Positions 7,202-14,912 of a stretch of DNA of 62,820 nt are shown piece after piece. Within the stretch, counting starts at the first letter, position 1. The number at the start of each line of letters is the position of its first letter. Location of the stretch: NCBI GenBank assembly GCA_965216725.1, contig CBDCGI010000015.1, forward strand, positions 1 to 62,820. Reading direction: 5' to 3'. The notes beneath the pieces were generated by a model. That model was not told the DNA's origin. It was given only the letters and a program-made list of their open reading frames with translations, and did no database searches. The position numbers were made by a program, and so were the translations under genes. This stretch comes from JACZUI01 sp965216725 (GTDB lineage Bacteria > Actinomycetota > Acidimicrobiia > Spongiisociales > ZC4RG35).

Positions 7202-7550
7202 GCCTGTGACATGCTGTTCCCGCTCACGCCTGTTTTGTCGAGATCATCGGGGGCATCGAGTCTGTGATCGACAATGGTGCGACCGGGGTGTACGGGCAGG
7301 TAACCATCGCAGCGAGCCCGTCGAAAGCTGCGACGGTTGTCACCAGGTATTGGGGTATGCCACCGGTTGATACCGGCGTTCGGTATTCACCTGAGCCTGA
7401 GGACATAGAACAGCCCGCCAAACGTGTAGGGTCCGCAATCTCGGAAACCGGGGGAGTGGCGCTCACACGTCCGCACCGTTTTGTTTCCGGGGAAGGAGCC
7501 CCGCAGGTCGTCGTGTCACCAATCCTTCGACCGTCGGGGCTTTCGCTAAA
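7202..7550. other. Region without a supported gene
   Basis: Several overlapping frames are open here on both strands, but none has a good start site or domain-like composition. I see no hairpin or repeat that stands out. It could hold decayed element sequence. Confidence 0.4.
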
Positions 7551-7763
7551 ATGGGACCGATGGCAGACCTTTGCTCATATTGCTTTTCGCCCATCACGTC
7601 GGCTTCGACAGGTGTCCGTTGGGATTCCGTGGTGGACCGTTTCGGTACAGAAACTGACACCCCCATCTTCAGTCACCGAGCTCACAGTGACGCTATCGCC
7701 ATTTCGGCCTTCCTGGTGATGATCGGACAGTCGACCTCTACGGGGGTGGACCCTTTCGCTTAA
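7551..7763 (+). CDS. Possible small Cys-pair protein
   Basis: A 70-residue frame beginning MGPMADLCSYCFSPIT, with a CxxC pair and a plausible SFLVMIGQS-like hydrophobic end. The opposite strand is also open over most of it, and no strong ribosome site is present, so the call is weak. Confidence 0.3.
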   Translation: MGPMADLCSYCFSPITSASTGVRWDSVVDRFGTETDTPIFSHRAHSDAIAISAFLVMIGQSTSTGVDPFA

Positions 7764-8081
7764 TCGCCACTCAAAAGACCACTCGACAGATTCCCCCACA
7801 TGCCGCGCGCCGGTTTCAGAGCAGCGATTGATTTGCAGGATCAACGCCGAAGCGTTGAGAAGGCTTTTGAGCTAGCGGCCAGCTGCCCACAACCTCGACT
7901 AGCTTCCACATCTGTCGGGTTCTCCCGGAGGCTGCGTGTCACCTCGATGCTGCGGTCAGCGGTGAGAATCCGACAAGGGGAGGGGGCCGCTGGTTGGCGC
8001 TCACACTGCCTGCTTGCGGCCCCCAAGCCCCCTGCTACGTCAACACGTGGAAACGGGCGTCTCCGCGGAGACGTGACCGCC
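7764..8081. other. Region without a supported gene
   Basis: No convincing coding frame. TCGACAGATTCCCCCA just before it (7783-7798) recurs exactly at 16756-16771, close to the right attachment site of element 2, and in part (CGACAGATTCC) near 11147. This may be shared element-end sequence. Confidence 0.4.
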
Positions 8082-8318
8082 CTAAACGCGAGTGTCTAGG
8101 ACGAACCGTCCGTCGTCGTCCCGGATATACATCGAGTTCACTTCCGGGCCGTCGAAGGGCTGCATCGCCGCCCGGATGAGATCGCAGAGCTCTGAGACTT
8201 TCGGGTCGACATGCTCTTCGAGCAGTCGGCTGAGGGAGTAGTCCTCAGCCACGGAGATGAGTATCTCGAGGTCCTGGACGCTTCCCTTCTCGATGCTGGT
8301 TGGTGCTGCGGTTGTCAT
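8082..8318 (-). CDS. Hypothetical small acidic protein
   Basis: ATG 8318 follows GGAGACAAGC on the reverse strand. The 78-residue product is helical and acidic (SVQDLEILISVAEDYSLSRLLEEHV) and ends with a possible strand hairpin (MYIRDDDGRFVLDTRV). No family is recognised. Its start lies inside the preceding gene (74-base overlap in another frame), so the pair is likely translated from one message. Confidence 0.5.
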   Translation of the reverse strand: MTTAAPTSIEKGSVQDLEILISVAEDYSLSRLLEEHVDPKVSELCDLIRAAMQPFDGPEVNSMYIRDDDGRFVLDTRV

Positions 8319-8475
8319 TGCTTGTCTCCATATCGTCGGGTTGGAGGTCCTCGAGCACCCGTAGAGCTTCATCGGCTGTGATGAGCCCTTCGTGGGCGAG
8401 GACCCGGACCGCGGCCGCGGCTGCAAGGTCGATGGTTGGGGGAGTGGGTAGCGCCGCGGCTGTACCCTGTCGCAT
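8245..8475 (-). CDS. Hypothetical small protein with perfect Shine-Dalgarno site
   Basis: ATG 8475 is preceded on the reverse strand by AAGGAGGTACACGCC, a perfect ribosome site, which decides the start. The 76-residue product has an Ala-rich helical part (DLAAAAAVRVLAHEGLITADEALRVLEDL) and a polar basic tail. It overlaps the downstream gene by 74 bases. Two small overlapping genes at an element end can be a toxin-antitoxin or control pair, but neither matches a family I know. Confidence 0.5.
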   Translation of the reverse strand: MRQGTAAALPTPPTIDLAAAAAVRVLAHEGLITADEALRVLEDLQPDDMETSNDNRSTNQHREGKRPGPRDTHLRG

Positions 8476-8692
8476 GGCGTGTACCTCCTTGTTAGGTATG
8501 CGCTTGCCGGTTCCGGGTGCTCGTACCACCCGGGCCGGCTGTTCTAATGGTCACTCTATACAGAATCTGTGCCGACTATGTGCCGAGTCAGGAGTAAAAC
8601 CCTGTTAAACCTCGTGAATGGGGGAAGAACCCATAAGTCAAGGTAACAGAGTTTTTGAGGCATTTCCCCAGGTAGCCGAAATCGCATCGACT

Positions 8693-8738
8693 GCCCTTAC
8701 AAGGCAGGGGTCGGCGGTTCGAGTCCGTCAACGCCCAC
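8693..8738 (+). repeat. Attachment site: tRNA-Val(UAC) 3' end, element 1/element 2 junction
   Basis: These 46 bases equal 16793-16838 exactly. They start in the anticodon arm (loop CTTACAA, anticodon UAC), cover the variable and T arms (GGTTCGAGTCC) and end at the acceptor 3' strand and A73. CCA follows here (8738-8740) but not at the other copy. No D arm or 5' acceptor strand precedes it, so it is a fragment, not a working tRNA. It is read as the right end of element 1 fused to the left end of element 2. Confidence 0.9.
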
Positions 8739-8808
8739 CATCAATTCTCCCTGTGGCTGTTGGGGATTCGGGTTGCGCCGAGTTCCGGCCCCCTCGGACT
8801 CATTCACG

Positions 8809-8830
8809 TCGCGTCCACATCGCGTCCACA
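8809..8830 (+). repeat. Tandem arm-type sites, left end of element 2
   Basis: TCGCGTCCACA occurs twice head to tail at 8809-8819 and 8820-8830, about 70 bases inside the left attachment core. The same 11-mer recurs at 16678-16688 inside the right end. Tyrosine integrases bind such arm sites with their N-terminal domain to build the recombination complex. Confidence 0.6.
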
Positions 8831-8913
8831 TGAACCGAGAGACGCGCTTCTCAAGGCGTTGAGGAGAATTCGGAGCCGAGCGCAGAAGTGACGCGATCGG
8901 TAGGGGTCGCCCC

Positions 8914-9723
8914 ATGGGGTCCGACGCAGATCGAGGCTCGGTCCTCTCACGTATTCTCCCTTCAATGACCATCCAAACGGCCCTAGGTCACCTGAGAGCG
9001 ATCAACGACGCTTACGGCGAGGCGGTAGCAGGCCCCATTGAGGATCCCGGGCCCGTCGGGCAAATGGTGGCTCGCCTGGCAGCATACGGATTCCGACAGG
9101 TAGAAGGCATCTTGGTCCTGGTTGAAGCGGCTGATCATCTGCACCTCCAGGTGGCCCAGGTCGTGAGGGGGATTGTCGAAGCGTGGTCCCAGGCGGCGTG
9201 GCTCCTTAATCCCGAAACAGATGAAGAGAGGCTGAAACGTGCTGTGGGTTTGGTCTCAGACGGACTCGCTCAACATCGCTCGAAGCTGCAGTACCAGGAC
9301 GATCATGAGGAATACCTCAATCCCACTCCGCAGGTTCACTGGGAAGCCCTCAAGGCCCAGGAAACACAACTCGAGGAACTGAAGGAGACCCACGGAGTAG
9401 AGGCCCTACCGACCGCCAAGAAACGCATGGAAGACCTGAAGCACTTCGGGAGATACCTGATCTATCGCTGGGATTCAGACGCTGTGCACGCCTCGACCAC
9501 TGGTCTTGGAGGTCTGGTGACTCAGACTGAGGACGCCACTGTTCTCGGAGTGGCCGGACACGAGGAGGAGCGGATGTCCCGACTTGTGGCGGCCTGGGAA
9601 GTGGCATCCGACTTGTACGAGCTGGCTGCCGCCGAGTTACACGTGGAGATGGAGAACTGGGACGCCCTGCGGACTACCGCCCATGATGAGCTTCTCGCCC
9701 TCATGGAAGCCTATAACGAGTGA
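8914..9723 (+). CDS. DUF5677/HEPN-like hypothetical protein
   Basis: The product is 269 residues (ATG 8914; ATG 8965 is also possible and gives a cleaner N-terminus). It is all-helical. QVVRGIVEAWSQAAWLL with downstream ERLKRAVGL, and RYLIYRWDSDAVHAS near residue 190, resemble DUF5677-type helical proteins that belong to the HEPN-like world. The Trp-x-Ser-x-x-x-His pattern could be functional. It converges with the ApeA-like gene and the two overlap by 13 bases at their 3' ends. Next to an anti-phage gene it may be a second defence protein; family assignment is tentative. Confidence 0.6.
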   Translation: MGSDADRGSVLSRILPSMTIQTALGHLRAINDAYGEAVAGPIEDPGPVGQMVARLAAYGFRQVEGILVLVEAADHLHLQVAQVVRGIVEAWSQAAWLLNPETDEERLKRAVGLVSDGLAQHRSKLQYQDDHEEYLNPTPQVHWEALKAQETQLEELKETHGVEALPTAKKRMEDLKHFGRYLIYRWDSDAVHASTTGLGGLVTQTEDATVLGVAGHEEERMSRLVAAWEVASDLYELAAAELHVEMENWDALRTTAHDELLALMEAYNE

Positions 9724-11120
9724 CTCAGCCCTAGCTCATCCCTCAGCCGGTTGGCTTCCTGATTGAACGTGTGATTCGAGAGGAGTCTTTCCCGTGCTTG
9801 ATCTGGATCGAACCCGATCTCGCCCAATGCGTGATATCGCAATAGCCAGTTAAGCCCCTGCGCAGCCCAATGCAGCGCGGCCCCACCTTCGATTGCACCC
9901 ACGATGCGTGCGCTGTGGGCGTAGGCATCCCGAGCCTTGATGACCCCAGCCACGAACTCATCTCGATCACCGCCGGTCAATACTTCACTGATAGGTCCGG
10001 CTTCATCGAGGAGCAGGTGCATCCGGGTCCTCAGGGTGTGGTAGTGCGCCTTGTCCAGAGCGTCCAGTACCCAATCCGTCAGGTCCGGTGATGAAGCGTC
10101 CAGAGACTTACGGACGAGCTCGATCCGCCGGTTTCGTTCCGCCTTCGGAATAGCCCGCTTTCCGTGTTTCCACGCCGAGTAGGACTCCAACGCCGCTACG
10201 GCCGCGTAGAAACGGTCATTGGCGTAGGTGAAAGGTGCCCTGTATCTAGCGATGACCGGCCCGAAGGCCGCGCTGATGTCATCCCAAATAGCAAACCATC
10301 GTGTAACCCCTGACTCCAGTCCGCCAGGTATATCGGCAGCGGTGTAAAGCAAATCCTGATGCGGTCTGCGGTGCTCAGGCCGGGCGAACCCACGAGGTTC
10401 AAGCGGTGACACCCAAAGTGGGAAGTACTGCGGACGTTCTCCTTCGAGCTTTACACTTGGCTGTTCGAGTGCGCTGAATCGTCCGGAGGCGATCCACAGC
10501 AGGACCTCAACCGGCGTTACGGCCGTGTTAACAATCTCATGCCATCTCATCTCTTCGGATGGCGTGCAGGTGACCCTCGCCGGGTAGTTGACGGTGACCG
10601 AATCGAAGCCGTTCTGCAATCCGAGCTGCCCTCCGAATGTGATGGCGAGGTGATCGAGTTCGACTTCGGCCGTGTCGGGAGCGTGAGCCGATACATCAAC
10701 CTTCGGGCTATCCCACCGAATGTCATGGGCGTGTTTTGGTGTCTGCAGCCAGGTGCTCAGATCGGTGAGGCCAAATGCCATCGATGAAAAGGTGACCGGG
10801 TCCACCGGTTCGATCAGGGCACCTATGGCGCTGCCGACTATCCATTGCTGTCGGGTCGTCGTCAGATCCGGGCCGAAGGCACCGAGGTTGCCTCCCAACG
10901 AGATCAGATCGAGGAGGGTCAGATGTTCGCCCTTTTCGGTGACACACCAAACCATCGGCAGGACCTTGTCGTCGTCATCGAAGATGTCTGCTGCAGGCTC
11001 GCCAGGCGCTCGCTCTAGTTCTCCGAACGTGGTTAAGACCGAATCACCCGCGTCAATCGTCAGCCTGCCACCAACTCGGACCCCGCTACCAGGAATCTCG
11101 AAAGTGCCAGTCCACTCCAT
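9711..11120 (-). CDS. ApeA-like HEPN anti-phage defence protein
   Basis: This 469-residue protein has the ApeA layout. An N-terminal ApeA_NTD1-like beta domain (residues 1-210) includes GGRLTIDAG, GEHLTLL and FGLTDLSTWL. A C-terminal HEPN domain carries the Rx4H RNase motif RDAYAH at 397-402. ApeA is known as a single-gene HEPN defence system that aborts phage infection, presumably by cleaving RNA. Length fits the family. The gene runs leftward behind the integrase in an integrated element, the typical place for defence cargo. The N-terminal domain is recognised by pattern only; the Rx4H motif is plainly visible. Confidence 0.78.
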   Translation of the reverse strand: MEWTGTFEIPGSGVRVGGRLTIDAGDSVLTTFGELERAPGEPAADIFDDDDKVLPMVWCVTEKGEHLTLLDLISLGGNLGAFGPDLTTTRQQWIVGSAIGALIEPVDPVTFSSMAFGLTDLSTWLQTPKHAHDIRWDSPKVDVSAHAPDTAEVELDHLAITFGGQLGLQNGFDSVTVNYPARVTCTPSEEMRWHEIVNTAVTPVEVLLWIASGRFSALEQPSVKLEGERPQYFPLWVSPLEPRGFARPEHRRPHQDLLYTAADIPGGLESGVTRWFAIWDDISAAFGPVIARYRAPFTYANDRFYAAVAALESYSAWKHGKRAIPKAERNRRIELVRKSLDASSPDLTDWVLDALDKAHYHTLRTRMHLLLDEAGPISEVLTGGDRDEFVAGVIKARDAYAHSARIVGAIEGGAALHWAAQGLNWLLRYHALGEIGFDPDQARERLLSNHTFNQEANRLRDELGLSHSL

Positions 11121-11334
11121 CGCAGAATCACGTTATAAGGCCACTCCGACAGATTCCTGGTTGTGCTGTCACAGCTGCCTGACTCTCCTCATGTGCGATA
11201 GCGCATAGCGCGCGTCGGCTAACCCGGAACCCGGCCGATTCTCCCGCGCGCCATCCGGCAGTATCTAGTGGGCTCGGCACGCTTCTGATTTCTTCTCAGT
11301 CCACCCTCGTCGCATCGCCTGATCTGGTTGGCTC

Positions 11335-12468
11335 TCATCGCACCAGTCCGATGTCGTCTTCCTGCAGTCGTGCGTTGGATGGGTGCCGAGAAGCTGACCA
11401 CGGTGCTTCGAGCCCTTCCGCTGCCTGCCTGTCGAGGCCTTCGTAGAGGTGGCCATAGATATCGAGGACCGTCTTTACGCTCGTATGGCCCAGCCGCGCT
11501 GCGATGACTGCCGGGTGGATTCCTTGTTCGATTAGGAGGGCCACGTGGCTGTGTCTCAGATCATGGAATCGCATCGGTTCGTCAACGGAGTCTCGGACAG
11601 CCGGCTTCCAATAGCGGCGGCGGAAGGATCGCCTGAGTTCACCTCCGCCTGGTGAGGTGAACACCAGACCTTCGTCGGGCGGCGGCCATTCCCCGAGGTG
11701 CTGCTCCAATGAGCGGGTGAGCCAGAAGGGGAGTGTTACTCGTCGGCGAGCGGCCCGAGTCTTCGGCTCGCCGTAGTGAAGGTGCCCGTTGACCTCCGAA
11801 AGGCCGCGGACGATCTGAATGTGATTACCTTCAGTGTTGAAGTCGTCGACACGTAGGGCGGCCAGCTCGCCGAATCGAGCTCCGGTGTAGGCACCGGTGA
11901 GGACGAGCGCTCGGAACCGAGGGTTGATCGCATCGGCAAGCTGCTGGATCTCGGTAGGGGAGAGGAATCTCATCTCGGTGGAGTCATTGGCGGGAAGTTG
12001 GACTCCACGACATGGCGTTCTCGAAATCACCCCCGAATGCACCGCTGAGTCGAACGTCCGGCACAACAGCTGGTAGGCCTTTCGAATCGTCGCAGAGGCG
12101 TACTCCCTTCTGGCGAGGTCGGCAACCCAGCGCTGGACATGGACGGGTTGGATCGAACCGAGCGGCATCGGCCCGAAAGTCGGGACGACCAAGTTGCGGA
12201 AGTAGGACTCGTCCCGCGCTTTGGTGGAGGGGCGTCGGTTGATCCGCGCTGCCTCGGCTTGGGGCAGCCACTCATCGAAGCGGATTTTGGCCAGTGCCGA
12301 GTCGACATAGGTGCCGGCATGGATCTCACTTTCGACAGCAATTAGGTGCCGTTCGGCATCAACGCGTCGCCGGAAGTTCTTCGAGCGCTGTATCCCTGCG
12401 GGATCTCGCCACCTCGCCTGCCAAGCCTGCTGGCCTGATCCATGAATCACTCGTCTGATCGATCCCAC
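11335..12468 (-). CDS. Tyrosine recombinase/phage integrase, element 2
   Basis: A complete 377-residue integrase. Residues 1-60 form an AP2-like arm-binding domain, 65-165 the SAM-like core-binding domain, and 170-345 the catalytic domain with Arg198 (GARFGELAAL), Lys236 (PKTRAARR), His302-x-x-Arg305 (HDLRHSH), His328 (LGHTS) and Tyr338 (DIYGHLY). All six catalytic positions are present, so it should be active. It catalyses insertion at the tRNA-Val 3' end and, with a helper factor, excision. Unlike many integrases it lies mid-element, about 2.6 kb from the left att core. Its catalytic region closely resembles that of element 1, consistent with use of the same target. Confidence 0.95.
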   Translation of the reverse strand: MGSIRRVIHGSGQQAWQARWRDPAGIQRSKNFRRRVDAERHLIAVESEIHAGTYVDSALAKIRFDEWLPQAEAARINRRPSTKARDESYFRNLVVPTFGPMPLGSIQPVHVQRWVADLARREYASATIRKAYQLLCRTFDSAVHSGVISRTPCRGVQLPANDSTEMRFLSPTEIQQLADAINPRFRALVLTGAYTGARFGELAALRVDDFNTEGNHIQIVRGLSEVNGHLHYGEPKTRAARRRVTLPFWLTRSLEQHLGEWPPPDEGLVFTSPGGGELRRSFRRRYWKPAVRDSVDEPMRFHDLRHSHVALLIEQGIHPAVIAARLGHTSVKTVLDIYGHLYEGLDRQAAEGLEAPWSASRHPSNARLQEDDIGLVR

Positions 12469-12809
12469 CGCGCCACGGTGCGTCGGGACCCTGTCATCCG
12501 AATGCCAGCAGCCCTGTCATAAACCCTCCAACCCGCGGCCGAACGGCCGGGCCGGGTCTGTTTTGGTGGCCTGATTCACCAACCTCTGCCATGGACCCTG
12601 AATGGCAGCCAGCTGAAAGGGTGCCGATACACGATTCCTCAATCCCAAACCCAGGAGGAATTGGATGCTCAAACGAAGAATCTGTCGCCACACCACCCAC
12701 GAGGGCTCAATCGACTGCCTTGCCCGCACATCGCGCGCACAACCCTGTCAAACACACACGCACCTGCAACACAGTTGCCCATGTCTACATGTAGACCTGG
12801 GAGCGCCTG
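12469..12809. other. Divergent control region between integrase and SEC-C gene
   Basis: The 341 bases between these divergent genes hold a good ribosome site and short frame (12665-12820) and a perfect 14-base palindrome (12783-12796). No other gene is supported. Both promoters should lie here. Confidence 0.55.
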
Positions 12810-12820
12810 ATGGGCATTGA
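12665..12820 (+). CDS. Possible 51-residue leader peptide
   Basis: ATG 12665 lies behind CCAGGAGGAA, an excellent ribosome site at good spacing. The frame encodes 51 residues rich in Cys, His and Arg, with no known fold, and ends 10 bases inside the SEC-C gene. The overlap could couple translation. Composition is not strongly protein-like, so this may be a regulatory leader or chance. Confidence 0.3.
   Translation: MLKRRICRHTTHEGSIDCLARTSRAQPCQTHTHLQHSCPCLHVDLGAPDGH
12783..12796. promoter_or_regulatory. Perfect 14-base palindrome, candidate operator
   Basis: GTCTACATGTAGAC is fully self-complementary and ends 13 bases before the SEC-C gene start, within the divergent region facing the integrase gene. 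The position suits autoregulation by a dimeric DNA-binding protein. Which protein binds is unknown. Confidence 0.5.
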
Positions 12821-13253
12821 CCGCGGGTCCCTTTCGAGGATCGACCGGAAGCTTCTCGCCGGGCTCGAGACCGATGAGGAGTGGCGAGTGGCTCGTTTGC
12901 CCCTATCAGAAGCTCTCTGGTCGGCTTGGAGGCGCTACTGCTCCACGGTCGGAGTATCGATGGGTCGAGGGCTTGCAACGCTCATTGAACATGAACTTGA
13001 GGTGGTGTTGGGCATCGAGGTGGACGTCGACCTTCTGTCCGAAGCCGAGTCTGAGCTCCGGAGTCGAGAACTGGCGGTCGACGACCGAGAACGGCATCTA
13101 GACGATCGCGAACAATCGCTCATGAAGCGCGAGAGACACCTCACTCTCGTCGGACCCTCCCGCGTGCCAGCGAGCAATTCGAATGTCGGAAGGAACGAGC
13201 GATGCCCCTGCGGTTCTGGCTTCAGATACAAGCGATGTCACGGGAAACCCTGA
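12810..13253 (+). CDS. SEC-C motif protein with coiled coil
   Basis: The 147-residue product has a helical N-terminal part (residues 1-75) containing LSEALWSAWRRYCSTVGVSMGRGL, which may bind DNA. A charged coiled-coil repeat follows (about 78-112; ESELRSRELAVDDRERHLDD), and a SEC-C zinc motif closes it (NERCPCGSGFRYKRCHG, ligands Cys-x-Cys and Cys-His). SEC-C motifs occur in SecA and many regulators and mediate protein contacts. A palindrome just upstream suggests control of its own promoter. It lies divergent from the integrase, where element regulators usually sit. The specific role is inference. Confidence 0.7.
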   Translation: MGIDRGSLSRIDRKLLAGLETDEEWRVARLPLSEALWSAWRRYCSTVGVSMGRGLATLIEHELEVVLGIEVDVDLLSEAESELRSRELAVDDRERHLDDREQSLMKRERHLTLVGPSRVPASNSNVGRNERCPCGSGFRYKRCHGKP

Positions 13254-13550
13254 TACCAAGCTAGGTCCGTGTCACAACGCCGCCTGATCAACCAGATCTC
13301 GGCAAGGAGCTGGTGGTCGATTTGCGCTGGTGCCGCTCTCGACTTGGTTAGCTCACCGAAATGGGTGGAATTCACCTAGGCCTCTCCAGCGCTTAGCCGT
13401 CTTGAAGGGCGGGTGAAAGGGGTCCTCGGAGTGGGGCAAAGACCGGCGTCTAGGGACGTTGGACTCTGGCCGCGACAGCAGACTTGAAGCAGACTCGACA
13501 GTAGACGATTGCCTACCCACGACTGAAACCAGCGAGAAAGGAGGTTCGAT

Positions 13551-14912
13551 GTGGTAGGTATGAATGAGTCTGAGCCGCGCTCTTTACCGACTTGGGCATG
13601 GGCAGTGCTCGGGGGTGTCCTCGGGTTTGCCCTTACTTTCGGTTTTGCGGCTTCTGCTAATCAAGCTGGAGCAGGGCCCGACCTATCCAGATTTGACCCT
13701 GATGTCTACCCGCCGATAGACGTCAGTCATCGTGTTCCTACTGTGGCAATTGCGGGCGAAGAGCTTGATCTTGAGTTCGACTTCGCGTGCGGATACCAAT
13801 CCATCGAAGAGGACTTCTCATCGATGGACGTCTGCGAGCCGGAGGCGACACTGTGGGTCGGCTATGGAGATAGCTTCGCTCAAGTCCCCCTTGCTGAGGA
13901 GGATCGTGATTCATTGCGTGTTCTGACAGCCCGAGTTCCGGCTATCAATGGCACGGGCGAAGCAGTCACGTACTACCGCGAGGTTCGAGACAATCGCTAT
14001 GACTTGACCGTCCGCTATCCGACTGTCGGCTCGATCTCGCCGTTTGTGGCGGCTGAGTTGACAGACGTCGCTCTTCCGCAAGCGAAGGCCGAAGCGGGCG
14101 ATCAACTGGCAGCACTTGACTGGGGTGATGGTCCCGACGAGGTTGGCCTTGATGCGGGACCTGAGCAGTCGGTAAGGGGACCGCAGGCTCTCGCCGTAGG
14201 TCCATCAGGCGACGTTCTCGCGATCCTCGATAACGTGAATAGTCGAGTTCTGACCATGTCGAGCACCGGACAGGTAGAGCTCGAATTCCCTGTTGACGTG
14301 GCGTTGGGCGATATCGCCATTGACGATACCCGCTTCGTCACGGTGTTGGACAGTATTGGACTAACAGAGGCACCAAACGGCCCACCGATACCCAGAACGC
14401 TGGTTTACGACGCTGACGGCAACCTCCTTCGGGAGGCATTCGCATACGTCAACGCCGCCAATCAACTCGAAACCGACGGCGGGATCAAAGGCATCGGCGC
14501 ATTCAGCGTCAACCCGTTCACGATCACCGGATCCGACAAAGGTCGTGTCCAGCAGAGGAACGAAGCTTCCGCAGCTGAGCTTTCGGCGTACTTCCGTCAC
14601 GACGGGCAAATCCTCCTTGCCGACCGCCAAATCGGGAGTGCGTTTCGCGTTACGGCCAAGGGAGGCATTGGGCCTGTAGCCATGTTTGAGCGGTACAACC
14701 GCGGATACCTACTGGCAATGGAAGTTGACAGCGGGATGCAGTTGACGTGGCTAGCACCAACGGGGGAGTTGATCCACCAGGTGCTGGCGCCTAATTCCTC
14801 ATGGGCTGACATGAACCCGATGGGTCGGATTGCAGTGGATGACCATGGCACGGTCTACCTACTCGGGACACGTGAGGACGGAATTCAAATACTGAGATTC
14901 GAGGAGGGATGA
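13551..14912 (+). CDS. Membrane-anchored beta-propeller protein
   Basis: GTG 13551 sits six bases after AAAGGAGG, which decides the start. The 453-residue product has one N-terminal transmembrane segment (about 17-36, WAVLGGVLGFALTFGFAAS) and a large extracytoplasmic part. From about residue 200 come NHL-like propeller blades: GPQALAVGPSGDVLAILD, GDIAIDDTRFVTVLD, MGRIAVDDHGTVYLLG. It heads a three-gene operon (spacing -4 and -10 bases) with a secreted NlpC/P60-like protein and a propeller lipoprotein. All three products act outside the membrane. A surface-binding or exclusion role is inference. The 297 bases upstream hold no supported gene. Confidence 0.7.
   Translation: MVGMNESEPRSLPTWAWAVLGGVLGFALTFGFAASANQAGAGPDLSRFDPDVYPPIDVSHRVPTVAIAGEELDLEFDFACGYQSIEEDFSSMDVCEPEATLWVGYGDSFAQVPLAEEDRDSLRVLTARVPAINGTGEAVTYYREVRDNRYDLTVRYPTVGSISPFVAAELTDVALPQAKAEAGDQLAALDWGDGPDEVGLDAGPEQSVRGPQALAVGPSGDVLAILDNVNSRVLTMSSTGQVELEFPVDVALGDIAIDDTRFVTVLDSIGLTEAPNGPPIPRTLVYDADGNLLREAFAYVNAANQLETDGGIKGIGAFSVNPFTITGSDKGRVQQRNEASAAELSAYFRHDGQILLADRQIGSAFRVTAKGGIGPVAMFERYNRGYLLAMEVDSGMQLTWLAPTGELIHQVLAPNSSWADMNPMGRIAVDDHGTVYLLGTREDGIQILRFEEG

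Larger units (their letters stand above)
1..8738. mobile_element. Element 1: satellite-like integrated element in tRNA-Val (left end outside window)
   Basis: This stretch runs from a tyrosine integrase at the left window edge to a tRNA-Val 3' fragment at 8693-8738. Between them are excisionase-like, winged-helix replication-type, zinc-binding and capsid genes in one rightward block (1230-5613), closed by two strong terminators. Only one phage structural gene, an HK97-type capsid, is visible; no terminase, portal, head protease or tail gene is seen. Phage satellites (PICI, cf-PICI, and the small phiRv-like elements of mycobacteria) show integrase-excisionase-replication-few-structural-genes layouts of this size. 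That it is a satellite is inference. The left attachment site and the intact tRNA should lie left of base 1. Confidence 0.75.
8476..8913. other. Element 1/element 2 junction, non-coding
   Basis: This stretch has no supported gene. It holds the upstream region of the small leftward gene pair, the shared tRNA 3' end (8693-8738), and the tandem arm-type repeats (8809-8830). A reverse frame across 8697-8972 ending DGLEPPTPAL is the usual false ORF read antisense through a tRNA 3' end. Confidence 0.7.

Noticed and set aside
7264..7719. 151-codon ORF in element 1
   Set aside because: Composition is not protein-like, no ribosome site, and competing frames are open on both strands.
8691..8740. Complete tRNA-Val gene
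   Set aside because: No D arm or 5' acceptor strand precedes the anticodon arm at either copy, so both are 3' fragments.
8697..8972. Reverse-strand ORF ending DGLEPPTPAL
   Set aside because: The ending is the antisense reading of a tRNA 3' end, a well-known false ORF; the rest has no protein-like composition.
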